A stretch of 64,000 nt of DNA from Dermatemys mawii (GCA_007922305.1 ML677358.1:15521564-15585563); one strand, 5' to 3'. Shown: positions 30,681-42,156, numbered from the stretch's first letter. Notes: a model not told the origin generated them from the sequence alone. Numbers and translations are program-made.

Positions 30681-32860
30681 GTGGTTCCTAGTGGCTTGGC
30701 CCACAGCTGTGAGACCATCATTAAAGCTTTAGCTTTACAGGTGAAGATTTTTGCCAAGTTCTTATGCATTTTTATTCCACATTCCTTGAAAACCTCTCCT
30801 GAACTCATTGTACGGCTAGTCCCAGGAGTGACCTAGCTCACAGCTGGCCTACATAACCTGATAGCTAATAAACACTAGTCTATTTCTCCTACTCCAAAGG
30901 CCACAAAATACCCAAAAGCATGGAAAATTCCATTGTTCAAATATCACCCTGTTTCTCAGAATGAGCATGATCCAGTGCATGGGCGGCACTTGTGCTAAGT
31001 TAGCAAGAAGGTGAAACAAGCCTGTATCCTAAGTAACCAAGAACATTATATAAATGCGTTTTACTCGTGGTCTCCAAAGCTGCAGGTCTCTCTCCCTTTC
31101 CCTGGTTCTTGAGCGGGGAGGGGAGGGTGACCAGATGTCCCGACTCTTAACTTCCCTCTTCCTTCAGTACCAAAGTTCGACCAGCTGATTATTTAATGGT
31201 CATCACTTCCTTCCTTTCTAAAAAATGTCTATGACCCACTGACCTCACTGGTACAGCTACGCAGCCAATGACAGTGAGCCTCCAAGACCAGGTCAACAGA
31301 CTCAGGCTTGTGCTACTACGCTAAAGCCAGCTGCCTGGACAGTGCTTTTCAGTTGTGGGTCGGGATGGGGCTCAGGCGCTGAAGCCCAATCACCCGCTTC
31401 AAGCCCAAGCCACATCATCTACACAGCTGTTTCTGAAGCAGGGTAACACAAGTCTCACCAGCCAGGGTCAGCTGACGCAGAGGCTCATTGCCACAGGCTG
31501 TGTAGACGCACCCACTAGTAGTTCCATTGCGATCCAGTTTCCATTTCTGCATGGACACCAAACAATAGCAGCCTCTTTAAACTGGAGATTGAATGCTGTC
31601 CTGGAATCCTTCAGCATAACATGCCGCTGAGTTATGTCTCCCAGTTCTATTGAAAGGCAGTACCACGGGAGCTACATTTTCCAGCACTAAAATTTTGATT
31701 GCATTTTAGTTCTTCTGCACGCTCCACACACAAAAAGAACAAGAAAGGTTTTGTGCTTAATAAAAAGCTGCCTGTGCTCTCCTGTTTTGCATGATTTCGC
31801 TGATTTATATTGTCTCTGTTATTATTTATGAATAATGAAAGATCACATTGGAGAACACAGACAAGGCAGCTACTGCATTACCTTTTATAAGCAGTGCTAC
31901 CATATGCAAGGTTTCCAGCTGTCCTTATATATTTATTTTTTTGATCCAAAAGCAGAGCCAGCGCCTTCTCAGAGTGCAGGGATGGAGAATTAGTCAGTGA
32001 AAGGGCAATGAGTCTGAGAGCAAGTTACAACCCCGTAAAAGTCAGGGTGTGGGTTGGTTTGTTTTTGTTTTTTTGATGTGCTGAAGAAATTTCCCCGGGA
32101 GCCTTTTTAAAATAAAATTCCTGATAAATATATTAATCACCTTCAGTGAATATTACCAACACTATTTAACATCTCTGTATATTACTACCAATGTTACTTA
32201 TCCCCAGAGGATATAATACTGCCCCTAGATGCATATCTTCGATCTGGGTTTATGCTGGGCCTGCTCATCACACAAACCAAACAGAAATGAACTCAGAATC
32301 AAGAAAAGCAGGTTGTAGTCCAGGCTCTGCTATGACCTCACTGTTTGAATTCAGGCCAGTCAACACTGATAACAGTTCAGTGAAGTCAGGGTCTCTCTCT
32401 CACACACACACACCCTGCTTGGTTACTACCCTCCTGGAGTCCAGACGTGAAAATCTGGTGTTACCTAGATTGCAGCTACCCAATTATTCTACTACAGCAA
32501 GGCCTACTCCATTACTGATGGTCTTTAAGGACCATTTCATTCAAGAGGCAGGCACCAGGCACCATCCCCTTTCTTTAATATAAGAAGTATGATACAAGAC
32601 TTAAGCAAAATACATCTGTGACGTTATCTGATTAAAATATGATCACGTAAATCATTGTTGCTACCACTGTTATAGACCTGCAACAAATCTTGCACAAAGG
32701 TTGTCAAGTAAGGTATCTATGGAGAGGTTATGATTCGCTGATTATGATTATGCTATTTGTATGCACGTATCGTTTTGTGTGTCTAAAGTTATATTAACTA
32801 TGTACCTGTATTTCAAATGTTTGTTCCGTGCTTCCACAAAATATTTCGCCAGAACATTGT
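30681..32860. other. unassigned non-coding DNA, with a CNE candidate and a CA repeat
   Basis: 31680-31905 is complex AT-rich sequence with homeodomain-like TTATGAATAATGAAA and no repeat resemblance. 32393-32413 is a (CT)n(CA)n run. 32617-32830 resembles an interspersed turtle repeat (GATTATGATTATGCTATTTG, GTATGCACGTATCGTTT) of unknown class. Confidence 0.4.
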
Positions 32861-32861
32861 G

Positions 32862-33372
32862 AAGGGACCAGAGGTGAAAGTGAGCCGGTACATCCCGGTG
32901 CGGTGTATCGGCAAGAGCCGCTGCGCCGTACCGGACCGACTACCTCAGGCAGCAATTTAAAGGGCCTGGGGCTCCCAGCAGTGGGGCTCAGGCGGCGATT
33001 TAAAGGGCATGAGGGTCTGGTGCGGTAATGGCTGCCGGGAGCCGCTGGCACTTTAAATCACCATGGGAGCCCTGGGCTGCCGCTGTTACCCTGCGGGCTC
33101 CGGCAGCAGGGCCCGGGCAGTGATTGAAAGGCTCAGGGCTCCGGCCACTGCGGGGAGCCCCAGACTTTTTAAATCGCCACCTGAGCCTCACTGTTGGAGC
33201 CTTGGGGAAGTGGCAGTGGGGCTCCAGTGATGATTTAAAGGTTTACCACAGCGTAGCCCCGGGCCCTTTAAAGTTCCGCCAGAGCCTGGAGCCCCTGGGG
33301 CTTCATCGGTGATTTAAAGGGCCCAGGGCTTCATAGACTCCCGCCTCTTCCAGCTGAGGCCACACCTCTTCT
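32862..33372. repeat. GC-rich block with alternating TTTAAA boxes
   Basis: About 510 bp of GC-rich DNA inside AT-rich surroundings. GATTTAAAGGGC-type boxes and their inverse (CTTTAAATC) occur near 32955, 32999, 33052, 33168, 33234, 33268 and 33312, 34-66 bp apart except for a gap of about 115 bp after 33052 (a mutated box, GATTGAAAGG, sits at 33123). They are separated by GGGGCTCC/GGAGCCCC-type text. It starts beside AAAGTGAGCCGGTACATCCC. Small open frames on both strands come from this composition. Confidence 0.65.
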
Positions 33373-35013
33373 GGTTGAGGCCCCGCCCCCTGCTTAGGAC
33401 TTTAGATACTAAAGAATTGGCAAAAGCGTGGTTATTGGGTAAGCTCTGAGTTGTATATTGACCAGGGTATGTGGCTGGTCCTTTGGGATCAGAGGAGCCC
33501 TTTTGTTTGATTAAATTGATTTTAAATAACCACTCAACATTAAGTTTCCATAGTAACTTTCTCAATGTTATTTCCATCTCTACAATGAATGTGACTAAAG
33601 TACCTAAGTTTGTGTCTCTTGATTTCTGACATCAGGGCCTGTTTCTCTCCGATAATATTTCTAACTGGCATTTGGTCCTTCCCCCCGCACCTAAATACTT
33701 ATTTTTTATATAGTCAGACTGCTAATTAAATTCACATAAATAAATAGCTAAAAGGTGTCCAACTAATGCTCAGGTGTCTTTGACACAAGTTAAGCAAAAC
33801 AATTAGTCAAAGCTAGAATCACAGCCAACCCACCAGCAACTGCAACAAACCTATCCACCACCATAAAGATAATAATGCCTTCCGTCCCCAGAGCCCAGTG
33901 TTCCCTGAATGTCAATCTAGCCAAGCTATGGAGGAATGCTTCATTCATTATTTTGTACCGTTCTGTCATCTCACCCTCATTCATCTTCCCTCTAGACAGT
34001 CCCAGTGTTTTCAGTCCCTCTTTGTGCAGTTATCTTTTTCATGCTTCAAATCGTTCTTCTTGACCGTCTCTTTCTGCTATGACTTTGTAGAGCTCGGGTG
34101 ACTAGACTGCACATCCAAGTGGAATCCCCAACCACCTGCTACAGCAGCTTCACCTCCTCTTTGTGCCACTTCAGGGTGTACAGAGGAGCCAGGATGTGGC
34201 CTCTCTGAATTATCTATGTGCTGATTGCCTGTGGCCAACTGTTAGGTTACAGAGGAAGTTGCATCCAGCCTTCCTCAGTTGCAGGGTGAGTGGTCATTAC
34301 TCAGGTTCCTGAGGGGAGTAGAAGTGAAGAAAGGAAGAAGAAATGGGGGTATGGTAGGAAGATTAATATTCTAGAGACTTTTAAGAGGGGTGATACAGAG
34401 CAGGGTACCCACAGTCATGGATACCTGAGCCCTCTCTGAGTCCTTTCCGCATCTCCCTTTGGAAAATGACACCCACAATTTCCCTAAACGTCCATGTAAC
34501 TGATTTCAGCCTTGTGGACTCACACTGTGCAAAGCGCCATAAACACCTCCAGATTATCTAACAGTTCGTCTCCACGGAGGGATGGCGCAGGGGGAAACAT
34601 CATCCGCTGAAATGGAGACATGGTCCAAACTTTAACAGGCAGGTAATTTCTCCCAAACCGGTGCTCTGCTCCATCAGACAAGATCTTCCGTGGCTGTTTA
34701 AGTATGACAGTATTGATTTGGCTACTGCTAATCCCCCAAGTGTCTTTTTCAATTGAATATCGCTTGGCTGCTCAGCAGTTCCTCGTCATTTATCAGCAGG
34801 GGAGGGTTTGGCAAATGATGGCTCTGGCGTGGCAGCAAGATCGAAGATGTTAAATTATTCATGAATGTATTTATTTCAAGTCAACATACTTCTGGAAATA
34901 CCCAGAGCTCCTATGAAGCAAGCCCTCCCCCGCACTCATGCCGCATACGATTGGAAACCCACTGCAATTGTAACGTCTTCAAATGATGAAGGCTACCAAG
35001 GAATGGGCTAGAG
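33373..35013. other. mostly unassigned non-coding DNA
   Basis: 33400-33560 (AAGAATTGGCAAAAGCGTGG, CTTTGGGATCAGAGGAGCCC) looks like the other side of the repeat seen at 32617-32830, interrupted by the GC-rich block. The remainder is unassigned. 34760-34980 is complex sequence with no repeat resemblance. Confidence 0.4.
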
Positions 35014-35016
35014 CGG

Positions 35017-35176
35017 CAGTATCCAATAGAAATTCGATGCTAGCCACACTGCTAGCCACACGTGTGGTTCTGAAGTTTTCTTATTAGCCGCATTATAAAA
35101 AAGCCACAGGCATTAGCCACAATTCAATAGCCTATTAGCCACATGTGGCTAGTGGCGAACATATTGGACACCAGTG
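35017..35176. mobile_element. hAT-type short element (MER5/Charlie-like)
   Basis: The ends are CAGTATCCAATAGAA and, in reverse complement, CACTGGTGTCCAATATG. Internally it has TAGCCACA and TGTGGCTAGTGGC repeats as in the mammalian MER5 group. The flanking GGCTAGAG and GGCTAAAC agree at 6 of 8 bases, consistent with a decayed 8-bp target duplication. Confidence 0.7.
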
Positions 35177-37504
35177 GGCTAAACTGTTACAACCCTTACA
35201 GGGTGTTTGTGAAGAGTTTACATCCCACTCACTCCTGTGGCTCAGAGTGCAACTCCAGCCATACTGGGGACAGCTCACGCTGCTCACTTAATGTATTCCC
35301 CTGTGAACAAGTGTCGGAGGGAATGGGCAGATCCTCGTCTCCAAGCTCCACCCACTCATCAGTCGACTGGACACGGTGGGGATCGTAAGCTTTTCCTCAA
35401 AAAAGAGTGAACTAATTTCTCCTCTGCCCCCAACACTGAGCAAGGAGAAACTGAGGCAGGGGAGGTGGATTGTGACTGAGTCATAGCTGGTTCTCTGATG
35501 AGTTGATGCAACTACACATGGTCTCTTGCTTGGGGCAGGTTGTGAAGTTTCAACCTAGCGCTCAGTGGCTAGTCCCATGTAAATCAAACTATAGTCTATA
35601 GTCTGTCTGAGTACACAGGAAGTTATTCTGGAATAAGGGAGGGTGTGAGTTTAAAGCACTATAGTTATTCCAGAATAAGTGTCCACCCAAGGAACTATTC
35701 TGCTATAGGTATTTTGGTCAATTTCTCCACACAGACAAGCCCTAGTTAATGGAGTAAGATGCTACTCAGTATGATAAGACCCTCTGCATTTGGCCCATTA
35801 ACTTCGCTGGGTCTGCTCACCGTTGTAAGCATACCAGGCTCTGAGTGTTGACATGGATGGCAACTATTATGCCTATATTATGAATTCCAGGTTAATATTT
35901 CTTGAAAAATTATGCATAGCATGAAGAGTAGCACAGGTGCAAATCCATGCAAATACCATCAAATCTTAAATTTCTATGCCTGCCTGGCTCCCTGGGATAC
36001 AGGTTAGACCCCTGCTGTATTCCGGGGGCATGCCTCTTCAAACTGGGAGCCAGGTGTGGATTTCTTCGCATTTCATTCATTCTCCTTGTTGCCAAACATT
36101 TCCAAGAGAGACCTAAAGCCTCTTTTCATTGTGATTTCATAGAAAAAATGTGAATGAAGAATATTTTAGGCATTAATTTTAGTATCCAAATACCATAAGG
36201 CAAGATATTCAAGTGCATTGGAGCAGGAGCTGTCCCCTTACATGTCTCTTCCTCAGCCCCCATCCCTGGGGCTGCCAGGAGTTGCTTCACCCACTGCAAT
36301 TTAGAGCAGCCCCAGGGCTGCTCTTAAGCTGACTGGAAGCAGCTGCCAAGGGGCTATTACATTTGAAGAGGTTGCTAGACCACAGCATGTTGTGGTCACT
36401 CCCCATCATGTGTTCAATCTTCCTACACTGACGAAAGGTATAATAGGAGTGATATCAGAGCTAACATAGGCACTCTACCCTAATCTGGGAGTCGCCCCTG
36501 CTGTGGGAATCTTCAGGCGTCCATTTAAGGAAGCATTAAGTCCATTTTATACCACTGGAGTGATATAGAGGGGAATTAGTGGAGCCAACCATGTAATGTT
36601 TGAAAACCATTAGCAGAGTAATTGTAATACATTTGGATTTTTTTTACATGGACCGCATGATGGTTTTGCTGTTTCTCAGATTGCTCTAAATTCTACAATT
36701 CTTTCTGAGAGATGCCAAAAAGCCATCCGCGAAACATTCAAGCCAAACACAGAACTTTAAACTACCCTGTGTGAGTTTGTGTAATGTAACAATGAATCAG
36801 CTTAATCAATCATCAGTGTTGTTGCTAGCAAAGGAAGCCAGTTTAGCTACTTATTTTGGTTCAGAACTGGCTCCATGGCAATGCTGCTGGGTTTTATATG
36901 GACTGGTTATTGTGAATGCTGTCAGCATTAGGATGATTTGAAGACTGGCTCACTCCTGAAAGCAGCTATTTAATTACATGAAACATCCAGTAGCCACTGG
37001 AAAAAGAGGGATTAAGAATGAGGTTTAGAAAGATTTTTGATTTTTTTCAGTGATTTTCATTCTTTTTTTTTTTTTTGGCCAAATCTAGTTGCCAAACTAC
37101 CTGAATTCAAGGATTGTTTCAGTTGACCCAAAACTGTGAATAAATTATTTGATCGAAAAAAAAATTGCCCAGCTGAACTAATAACAGGCATTTGATGCCG
37201 TTAGAAAAGAGATTTGTCTTACACTCCAGTGTTGGATGCTGCTTTTGTCCCTAAGAGAGACCATGTATCTGACTTTAAAAACTATGATACTTCTGCGTGC
37301 AGAAAAGCTATATTAGAGCAATTATTGAAGGTATCTAAAATGTATAGTGAAACTCCACCGGCAGCCAGGGCCCACCAATTTCAAGATCACAGAACTGGCT
37401 GAAGAAACTTTGTCAGCTTGCATAGAAAAAAATGCCAAGTTTTTAGTCATTGGAATAAAGGGGCAGATTTAGGTGTCTGGTGCATGAGAAGGGTATCAGT
37501 GCGT
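35177..37504. other. unassigned non-coding DNA
   Basis: Includes an AT-rich family G-like stretch near 37020-37180 with a T14 run. No gene recognised. Confidence 0.45.
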
Positions 37505-37529
37505 CTGTACAAGTAGGTGTGTATGCAGG

Positions 37530-38455
37530 GGATGGAGATTCTTCAGAGCATTAGAGGCTGCACCAACACCATCCACTCCATGGAAGAGGAGAGCCCCAAA
37601 ATTCCAATTGGCTCCAATCAGTCCTCTCAGCCCCATTGTTTTCAATCTAACCATGGAGCTGCTTATCAGAGCAATTTCCAGCAGCCATTGCAGCTTCGAC
37701 ATGCATAGCAACATCTTGGCCGATGCAGATGATCTGGTCCTGATCGAAGATAACCTGGAGAGTCTCCAACAAATGCTTGATGTCACCAGCCAGCCTGCCA
37801 ACTGGATGGGACACCACTTCAATGCTAGAAAGTGTGCATCCCTGCATATTGATAGCAGTAGAAGGTACTTGGTCCAGGTGCCACCCTTTAAGATCCAAGT
37901 GATCTTCCTTGAGTTTGAACAAGTGTACAAACACTTCTACACACCCATGTTTTTTGTATCCAGCAGATATCTGAGGATACCATTGCAGAGATCCTATGGG
38001 ATGCAGCCAACATCGACTTCTCACTGCTGGCCCCATGGCCAAAGATCAGTGCCTTGACTATCTTCCTGATCTCCCATATTTCATTTGTTCTGCGGGGATC
38101 AGCCATGGCAAAGGTACCTCTCAACAAGGTTGACAACACCAGTTGGTGAAGAAGTGGATATATCTTCCTTAGAGGGCCGGTAATGAACTAGGGTACATCT
38201 CTCACAGGCAGAACAATGCCAATGTCCCTCAAATAGGTGATCCGTGTGACTCTGGGATGATCACTTACGCATTCTGTCTTTTGATGTGCCTGGACGATAT
38301 GGTGAGGAACATCACGGTGAGTATTGTGTATGATGCCGTCCAGAAGCATATCATCAAGACTCCTTCCAACCAAGATACAATCATGTGCTTGAGTGCCTCT
38401 TTGGAAGGCGAATATGGAAGAGACAGGGGAGACTTTGTGCCAGCAATGCTACATA
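37530..38455 (+). pseudogene. R2-like reverse transcriptase fragment
   Basis: LQSIRGCTNTIHS (37530-37570) leads after a frameshift to PLSPIVFNLTMELLIRAI and the active site at 37722-37733, read as DADD where YADD is expected, so one catalytic-loop Tyr is lost. WMGHHFNARKCASLHI follows near 37803-37850. After another shift come ISFVLRGSAMAKVPLN (38076-38125), LVKKWIYLP, and MITYAFCLLMCLDDMVRN with ASLEGEYGRDRGDF up to 38440. The enzyme would copy element RNA at a nicked target. At least three frameshifts and two stops show it is dead. Confidence 0.75.
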
Positions 38456-38600
38456 GAATCATAAAATCATAGAATATCAGGGTTGGAAGGGACCTCAGAA
38501 GGTCATCTAGTCCAACCCCCTGCTTAAAGCAGGACTAACCCCAAGTAAATAATCCCAGCCAGGGCTTTGTCAAGCCTGATCTTAAAAACCTCTAGGGAAG
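38456..38600 (-). mobile_element. CR1 3' end inserted in the R2 remnant
   Basis: TCATAGAATATCAGGGTTGG, GACCTCAGAAGGTCATCTAG, CCAACCCCCTGCTTAAAGCA and CAAGCCTGATCTTAAAAACC form the reverse complement of the CR1 tail seen at 7330-7447. R2 coding sequence resumes right after it near 38600. Confidence 0.9.
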
Positions 38601-39480
38601 ATTGGAGAAGCGGATCTGCTGTCACTGGATGTGTTGTGAGGAACATCAGGGGCTGGGAGTGCTAGTGCCACAGGTTAAGAACATTGAGTGCACAATCATT
38701 ACTCTGAGAGCAAGGACCATGCTGGAGAGGACCCTGAAGAATGCCATCCATTGGAGGTATATAGAGAAAACCTGAGACTGATGCCAGATCAGGGCAAGGC
38801 TTTCGAGGTGACATGAAAGTGGGATGTCAGTAACCTCTTCCTTCCCAGGGGCAGCTTCACCCGATTTGCCCATTGAAGATTCATCCACAGGGCCCAGCTC
38901 AAATGCGTCCCACTGAAAGGAGCCATCCATCACAGGAATTGGGACAAGTGAAGCAGAAAGCGTGGCTATGCCAATGAGTTGTTGCCCGATGTTTTGTGTA
39001 GCTGCAAGCCCCATTCTGGAGCCTGGCAGCTGCGCCACAATGTTATCCAAGATTGCTTAATCAAGGCCATTTCACTGCCTTTTCCCTTTAGGGAAGGATG
39101 CTATGAAATCCACTGTACCTGGAATGGACAATCAATTGTGATCGGACAGCGTCATTACTAACAAGGAACAGAAGATGATCCTCATGGTGGAGGTCACATC
39201 TCCCTTTGAGAACAGGACCCCAGCCTTTCGTGAAACCCGAGTTCAAAAGGTCAAGAAATACACCACTCTGGCCATGCCTTGAGAGCTAGGGCTTATGAGG
39301 TTCAAACACATGTGCTGATGGAGCCCTGGGCATGTGGGATCCCAGTAATGAGCAAATGTTACAGGAATGTGGAATCAGTCACTGGTATGCCTAGTTGATG
39401 TGGTGACTCATGGAGTCTGGCTGCCAGACACAGTTGAAAGCCTTCTGCGGACAGGACCTCATTCAAGAGTCATGAAAGCT
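38601..39480 (+). pseudogene. R2-like C-terminal part: zinc finger and restriction-like endonuclease
   Basis: Downstream of the CR1, fragments read ARTMLERTLKNAI (38702-38740), YANELLPDVLCSCKPHSGAW (near 38968-39027, a decayed zinc-finger segment) and VITNKEQKMILMVEVTSPF with ENRTPAFRE (39150-39230), which corresponds to the restriction-like endonuclease core of R2 proteins. ECGI and nearby residues at 39365-39400 fit the end of the protein. The endonuclease would nick the target. In-frame stops and shifts inactivate this copy. Confidence 0.65.
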
Positions 39481-39954
39481 CCCTAAACTGAACTGAGTTG
39501 CAGGGCTCAAGGAACTGGAAATGGGATCAATATTTTTTTCCCGGATGACTGTTCATTACAGGAAAACCAAGAAAATAAGTCCTTGTGTGCTGTGAATGAT
39601 CAGAGTCCAGCCCTCAGTAGGAAGTTGTCCATATGACCAGATAGAATAAAAATATAGAAAACCAGCCCAGTGCAACTGGCAACAGTTTACACGCTCTCCT
39701 CTAAGAACATAAGCCGAACTGGCATAGAGATTAACTAACCTCTCTCTTCCAGAGCATCGCTCCATTCCTCCCAGGTCAGGGAGGTGACACAGTGCCAAAA
39801 CTGCGGGGATAAAGCGTGCATGGCCATTTCCCAGACTGGCCCTGTGATCTAGATCAAACAGAGAGTTTCATTTGGTAAGGCTGGCCGCTTGCACATCCAT
39901 AAACACTAACTTCACTTTATAAAGAAGGAAAATGGATCAGTGTAGATATTTGTA
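39481..39954. other. unassigned non-coding DNA
   Basis: No gene or clear repeat. Confidence 0.5.
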
Positions 39955-40037
39955 TGCGGTAAGATTCTATGGCCTACAATGTTCAGGATATCAAACTAGC
40001 TGATCACGATGGTCCCTTCTGACTTTAAAGTCGGTGA
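39955..40037 (+). mobile_element. CR1 3' tail fragment (ACTTTAAAGTC type)
   Basis: GATTCTATGGCCTACAATGT, CTAGCTGATCACGATGGTCC and CTTCTGACTTTAAAGTCGGT match the tail of the inner CR1 at 766-990. Confidence 0.7.
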
Positions 40038-40745
40038 GACTATTATAAACATATAGAGATGTTCGTGAAGAGTGCTGCCTCCAGACCTGGCTTTGTAGTA
40101 ATAACATATATTATGACCAGCAGCATCCTGTATATAAAATCCCCCCACCCCTAGCCATATGTTGGGGTTTAGAATGTCAAAGAAGAAAAAACAATTATGG
40201 TGATCACTGAGAGTGAATTCATCAGATTCTCTCTTCAATGGTCTGATATTAAAATATCTGTTATTAAGCCCTTCCAAATCCCCCTGCATCTAGTTTCCTG
40301 CCCTTGAATAATCCTATTATTAGTTGCACATTCATTTCCATCCCAGTTCCACAATGAAGAGAAGTGCAGCAATGTTTCATGGCTTCCTGGAGATGAAAAT
40401 AAAAGTGCCTTTGAAAGTCACAGACAAAGCAAACAACATTCTGGCCTGACACAGATTGACAAAAATGCAGGAAATTGAAAGTTCAGCCAGACTCATGATG
40501 GTTGTCTTACGTTTTTGCAAAATGTGCGGGGGAGGGTGTTTGCAGGAAATGGCGGTGGGGCTTTGTAGCTCAATGGGTTGATGCACTTCCAGCTATAGAG
40601 ATATAGATGCAGATTCTTATTTCACTAACAGCGGCTGAAATCAGGAGTAATTCCATCATGATTAATGGAGTTACACCATTATTAACCTGGCTTAATCAAA
40701 AGGACAATCGGGCCCTGTGGTACACATTGCTTGACACTAAGGACA
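40038..40745. other. unassigned non-coding DNA
   Basis: A fragment at 40630-40690 (CAGGAGTAATTCCATCATG, GGAGTTACACC) belongs to the widespread palindromic repeat seen best at 48813-48935. Confidence 0.45.
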
Positions 40746-41029
40746 GGTCTACATTACCTACTGGATCGGTGGGTAGAGATCAATCTTTCGGAGATTGATT
40801 TATCATGTCTTGTCTAGACGTGATAAATTGATCCCCGATTGCTCTCCTGTCGACTCCAGAACTCTACCGCGTCAAGAGGTGCAGGCAAAGTCGACAGGGG
40901 AGTGACTCATCGCTGTGAAGACACCAAGGTAAGTCAACCTGCATAAGTCGACTTCAGCTACACTATTCACGTAGCTGAAGCTGTGTATGTTAGGTCGATC
41001 CTCCCCCGCACACACACACACTGTAGACC
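40746..41029 (+). mobile_element. non-autonomous DNA element, family A
   Basis: The ends are GGTCTACATT and TGTAGACC (inverse), 284 bp apart. An internal palindrome surrounds CTTGTCTAGACG with flanking GATTTATCA and TGATAAATTG. It aligns in inverse with 5943-6213. A (CA)n run lies at 41009-41021. No coding capacity, so mobility would have depended on a transposase from elsewhere. Confidence 0.75.
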
Positions 41030-41311
41030 AGGGCTGAATCTGCTTCACTCCACTACAGCTGTTCAATGCAGAAATCTGGATTCCCTTTGTGTAGGGGAAT
41101 TCCCAGTGGTATACAGTCATTGTAGACAAAACCGGCTGTAGGGACGAGCCAGACTAGCCAAAGGCACACAGGAGCATCCCTACAACCGCAACAAAACCTG
41201 CAAGCATCAGGGCTGCCTGTGCTTTTCTACACTTGAGTATTGCATGGCATTTAAAAGTCATTAAATCATTTTTATGGGGTAGGGGCAAGAGAACATGGGC
41301 TGGGCAGGAGA

Positions 41312-41503
41312 AGGATAGCTCAGTGGTTTGAGCATTAGTTTGCTAAACCCAGGGTTTTGAGCTCAATCTTTGAGGGGGGCCATTTTACGGATCTGGAGCA
41401 AAAATGTGTTGGATGATTTAGCTGAGGATTGGTCCTGCTTTGAGCAGGGGGTTGGACTAGGTGATCTCCTGAGGTCCCTTCCAATCTTGATACTCTATGA
41501 TTG
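41312..41503 (+). mobile_element. tRNA-derived SINE with CR1-like tail (tortoise Pol III SINE type)
   Basis: The head is tRNA-like: box A TAGCTCAGTGG at 41316-41326 and a box B-like GAGCTCAATC near 41363. The body follows (GGGGGCCATTTTACGGATCT) and then a tail GATTGGTCCTGCTTTGAGCA, GGGGGTTGGACTAGGTGATC ending CTCTATGATTG. The tail is nearly the same as the CR1 end at 7360-7447. Such SINEs are known from turtles and borrow the CR1 reverse transcriptase through this shared 3' end. Confidence 0.85.
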
Positions 41504-41739
41504 AATAGGGACGGGGAATGGCTGCCTCACTACAAAAGCAATTTTCCCTCTCTTAGTACTGATACCTCCTCATCAGTTATTGGGAGTGGACCACAGCCAC
41601 CCTGACTGAATTGGCCTTGGCATCAATCACTGGTTCTCACTTGAAGAGAAGGGAGTTACCTTACATGTACCATTATATATATATGCCTGTACCTGTAATT
41701 TTCACTCCATGCATCTGAAGCAGTGGGGTTTTTTACCAA

Positions 41740-41815
41740 CAAAAACTTACGCCCAAATAAACCTGTTTGTCTTTAAGGTGCCACTGGACTCCTCAGTGTA
41801 GATCTACTCAGCTTT
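41740..41815 (+). repeat. short interspersed repeat fragment (AAGGTGCCAC family)
   Basis: AAAACTTACGCCCAAATAAA, CCTGTTTGTCTTTAAGGTGC and CACTGGACTCCTC match a very common sauropsid repeat end as I recall it. Only about 75 bp is present. Confidence 0.5.
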
Positions 41816-42156
41816 CATATATATTTTACCAATTTCACCCTTGCTAATCATGATAATTATCAAAGTAATTGATCATGTTTAAAAATCATAATATTGTCTT
41901 TGGGCATAATTTCTGTCCTCAGTTGTGTGCAATCCTAGTGAAATCAGCAGGCACATAACTCTGGGCAGAATCTGGTCCTCTGAACTAAGTTTTTCATGAA
42001 AAGGTTCCTTTCCCCTAAGTCAACAGATCCGTAGCCTCTATTTTATTCTTATCTCAAAAGCAATTTATATCTAAACCCAAACCAAGGTTAAGGTCATGAG
42101 TAACCCATCTGCACACCTACTTTTCCCAGCAGTGAAGCCATAAGATTGGATTAGTG

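Larger units (their letters stand above)
37505..39480 (+). mobile_element. R2-type non-LTR retrotransposon remnant
   Basis: In several frames, but in the correct order, this encodes an R2-like reverse transcriptase, a zinc-finger region and a restriction-like endonuclease, the single-ORF C-terminal layout of R2-clade elements. A CR1 copy (38456-38600) interrupts it. The 5' half (N-terminal fingers and most of the palm) is absent. I see no 28S rRNA sequence at its edges, although R2 elements normally insert there. Confidence 0.75.

Noticed and set aside
32794..33312. Arg/Pro/Gly-rich short proteins on both strands
   Set aside because: Products of the GC-rich repeat block, not genes.
41316..41375. 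Possible functional tRNA gene
   Set aside because: Box A is good, but the anticodon stem and box B are decayed and the CR1-like tail shows it is a SINE head.
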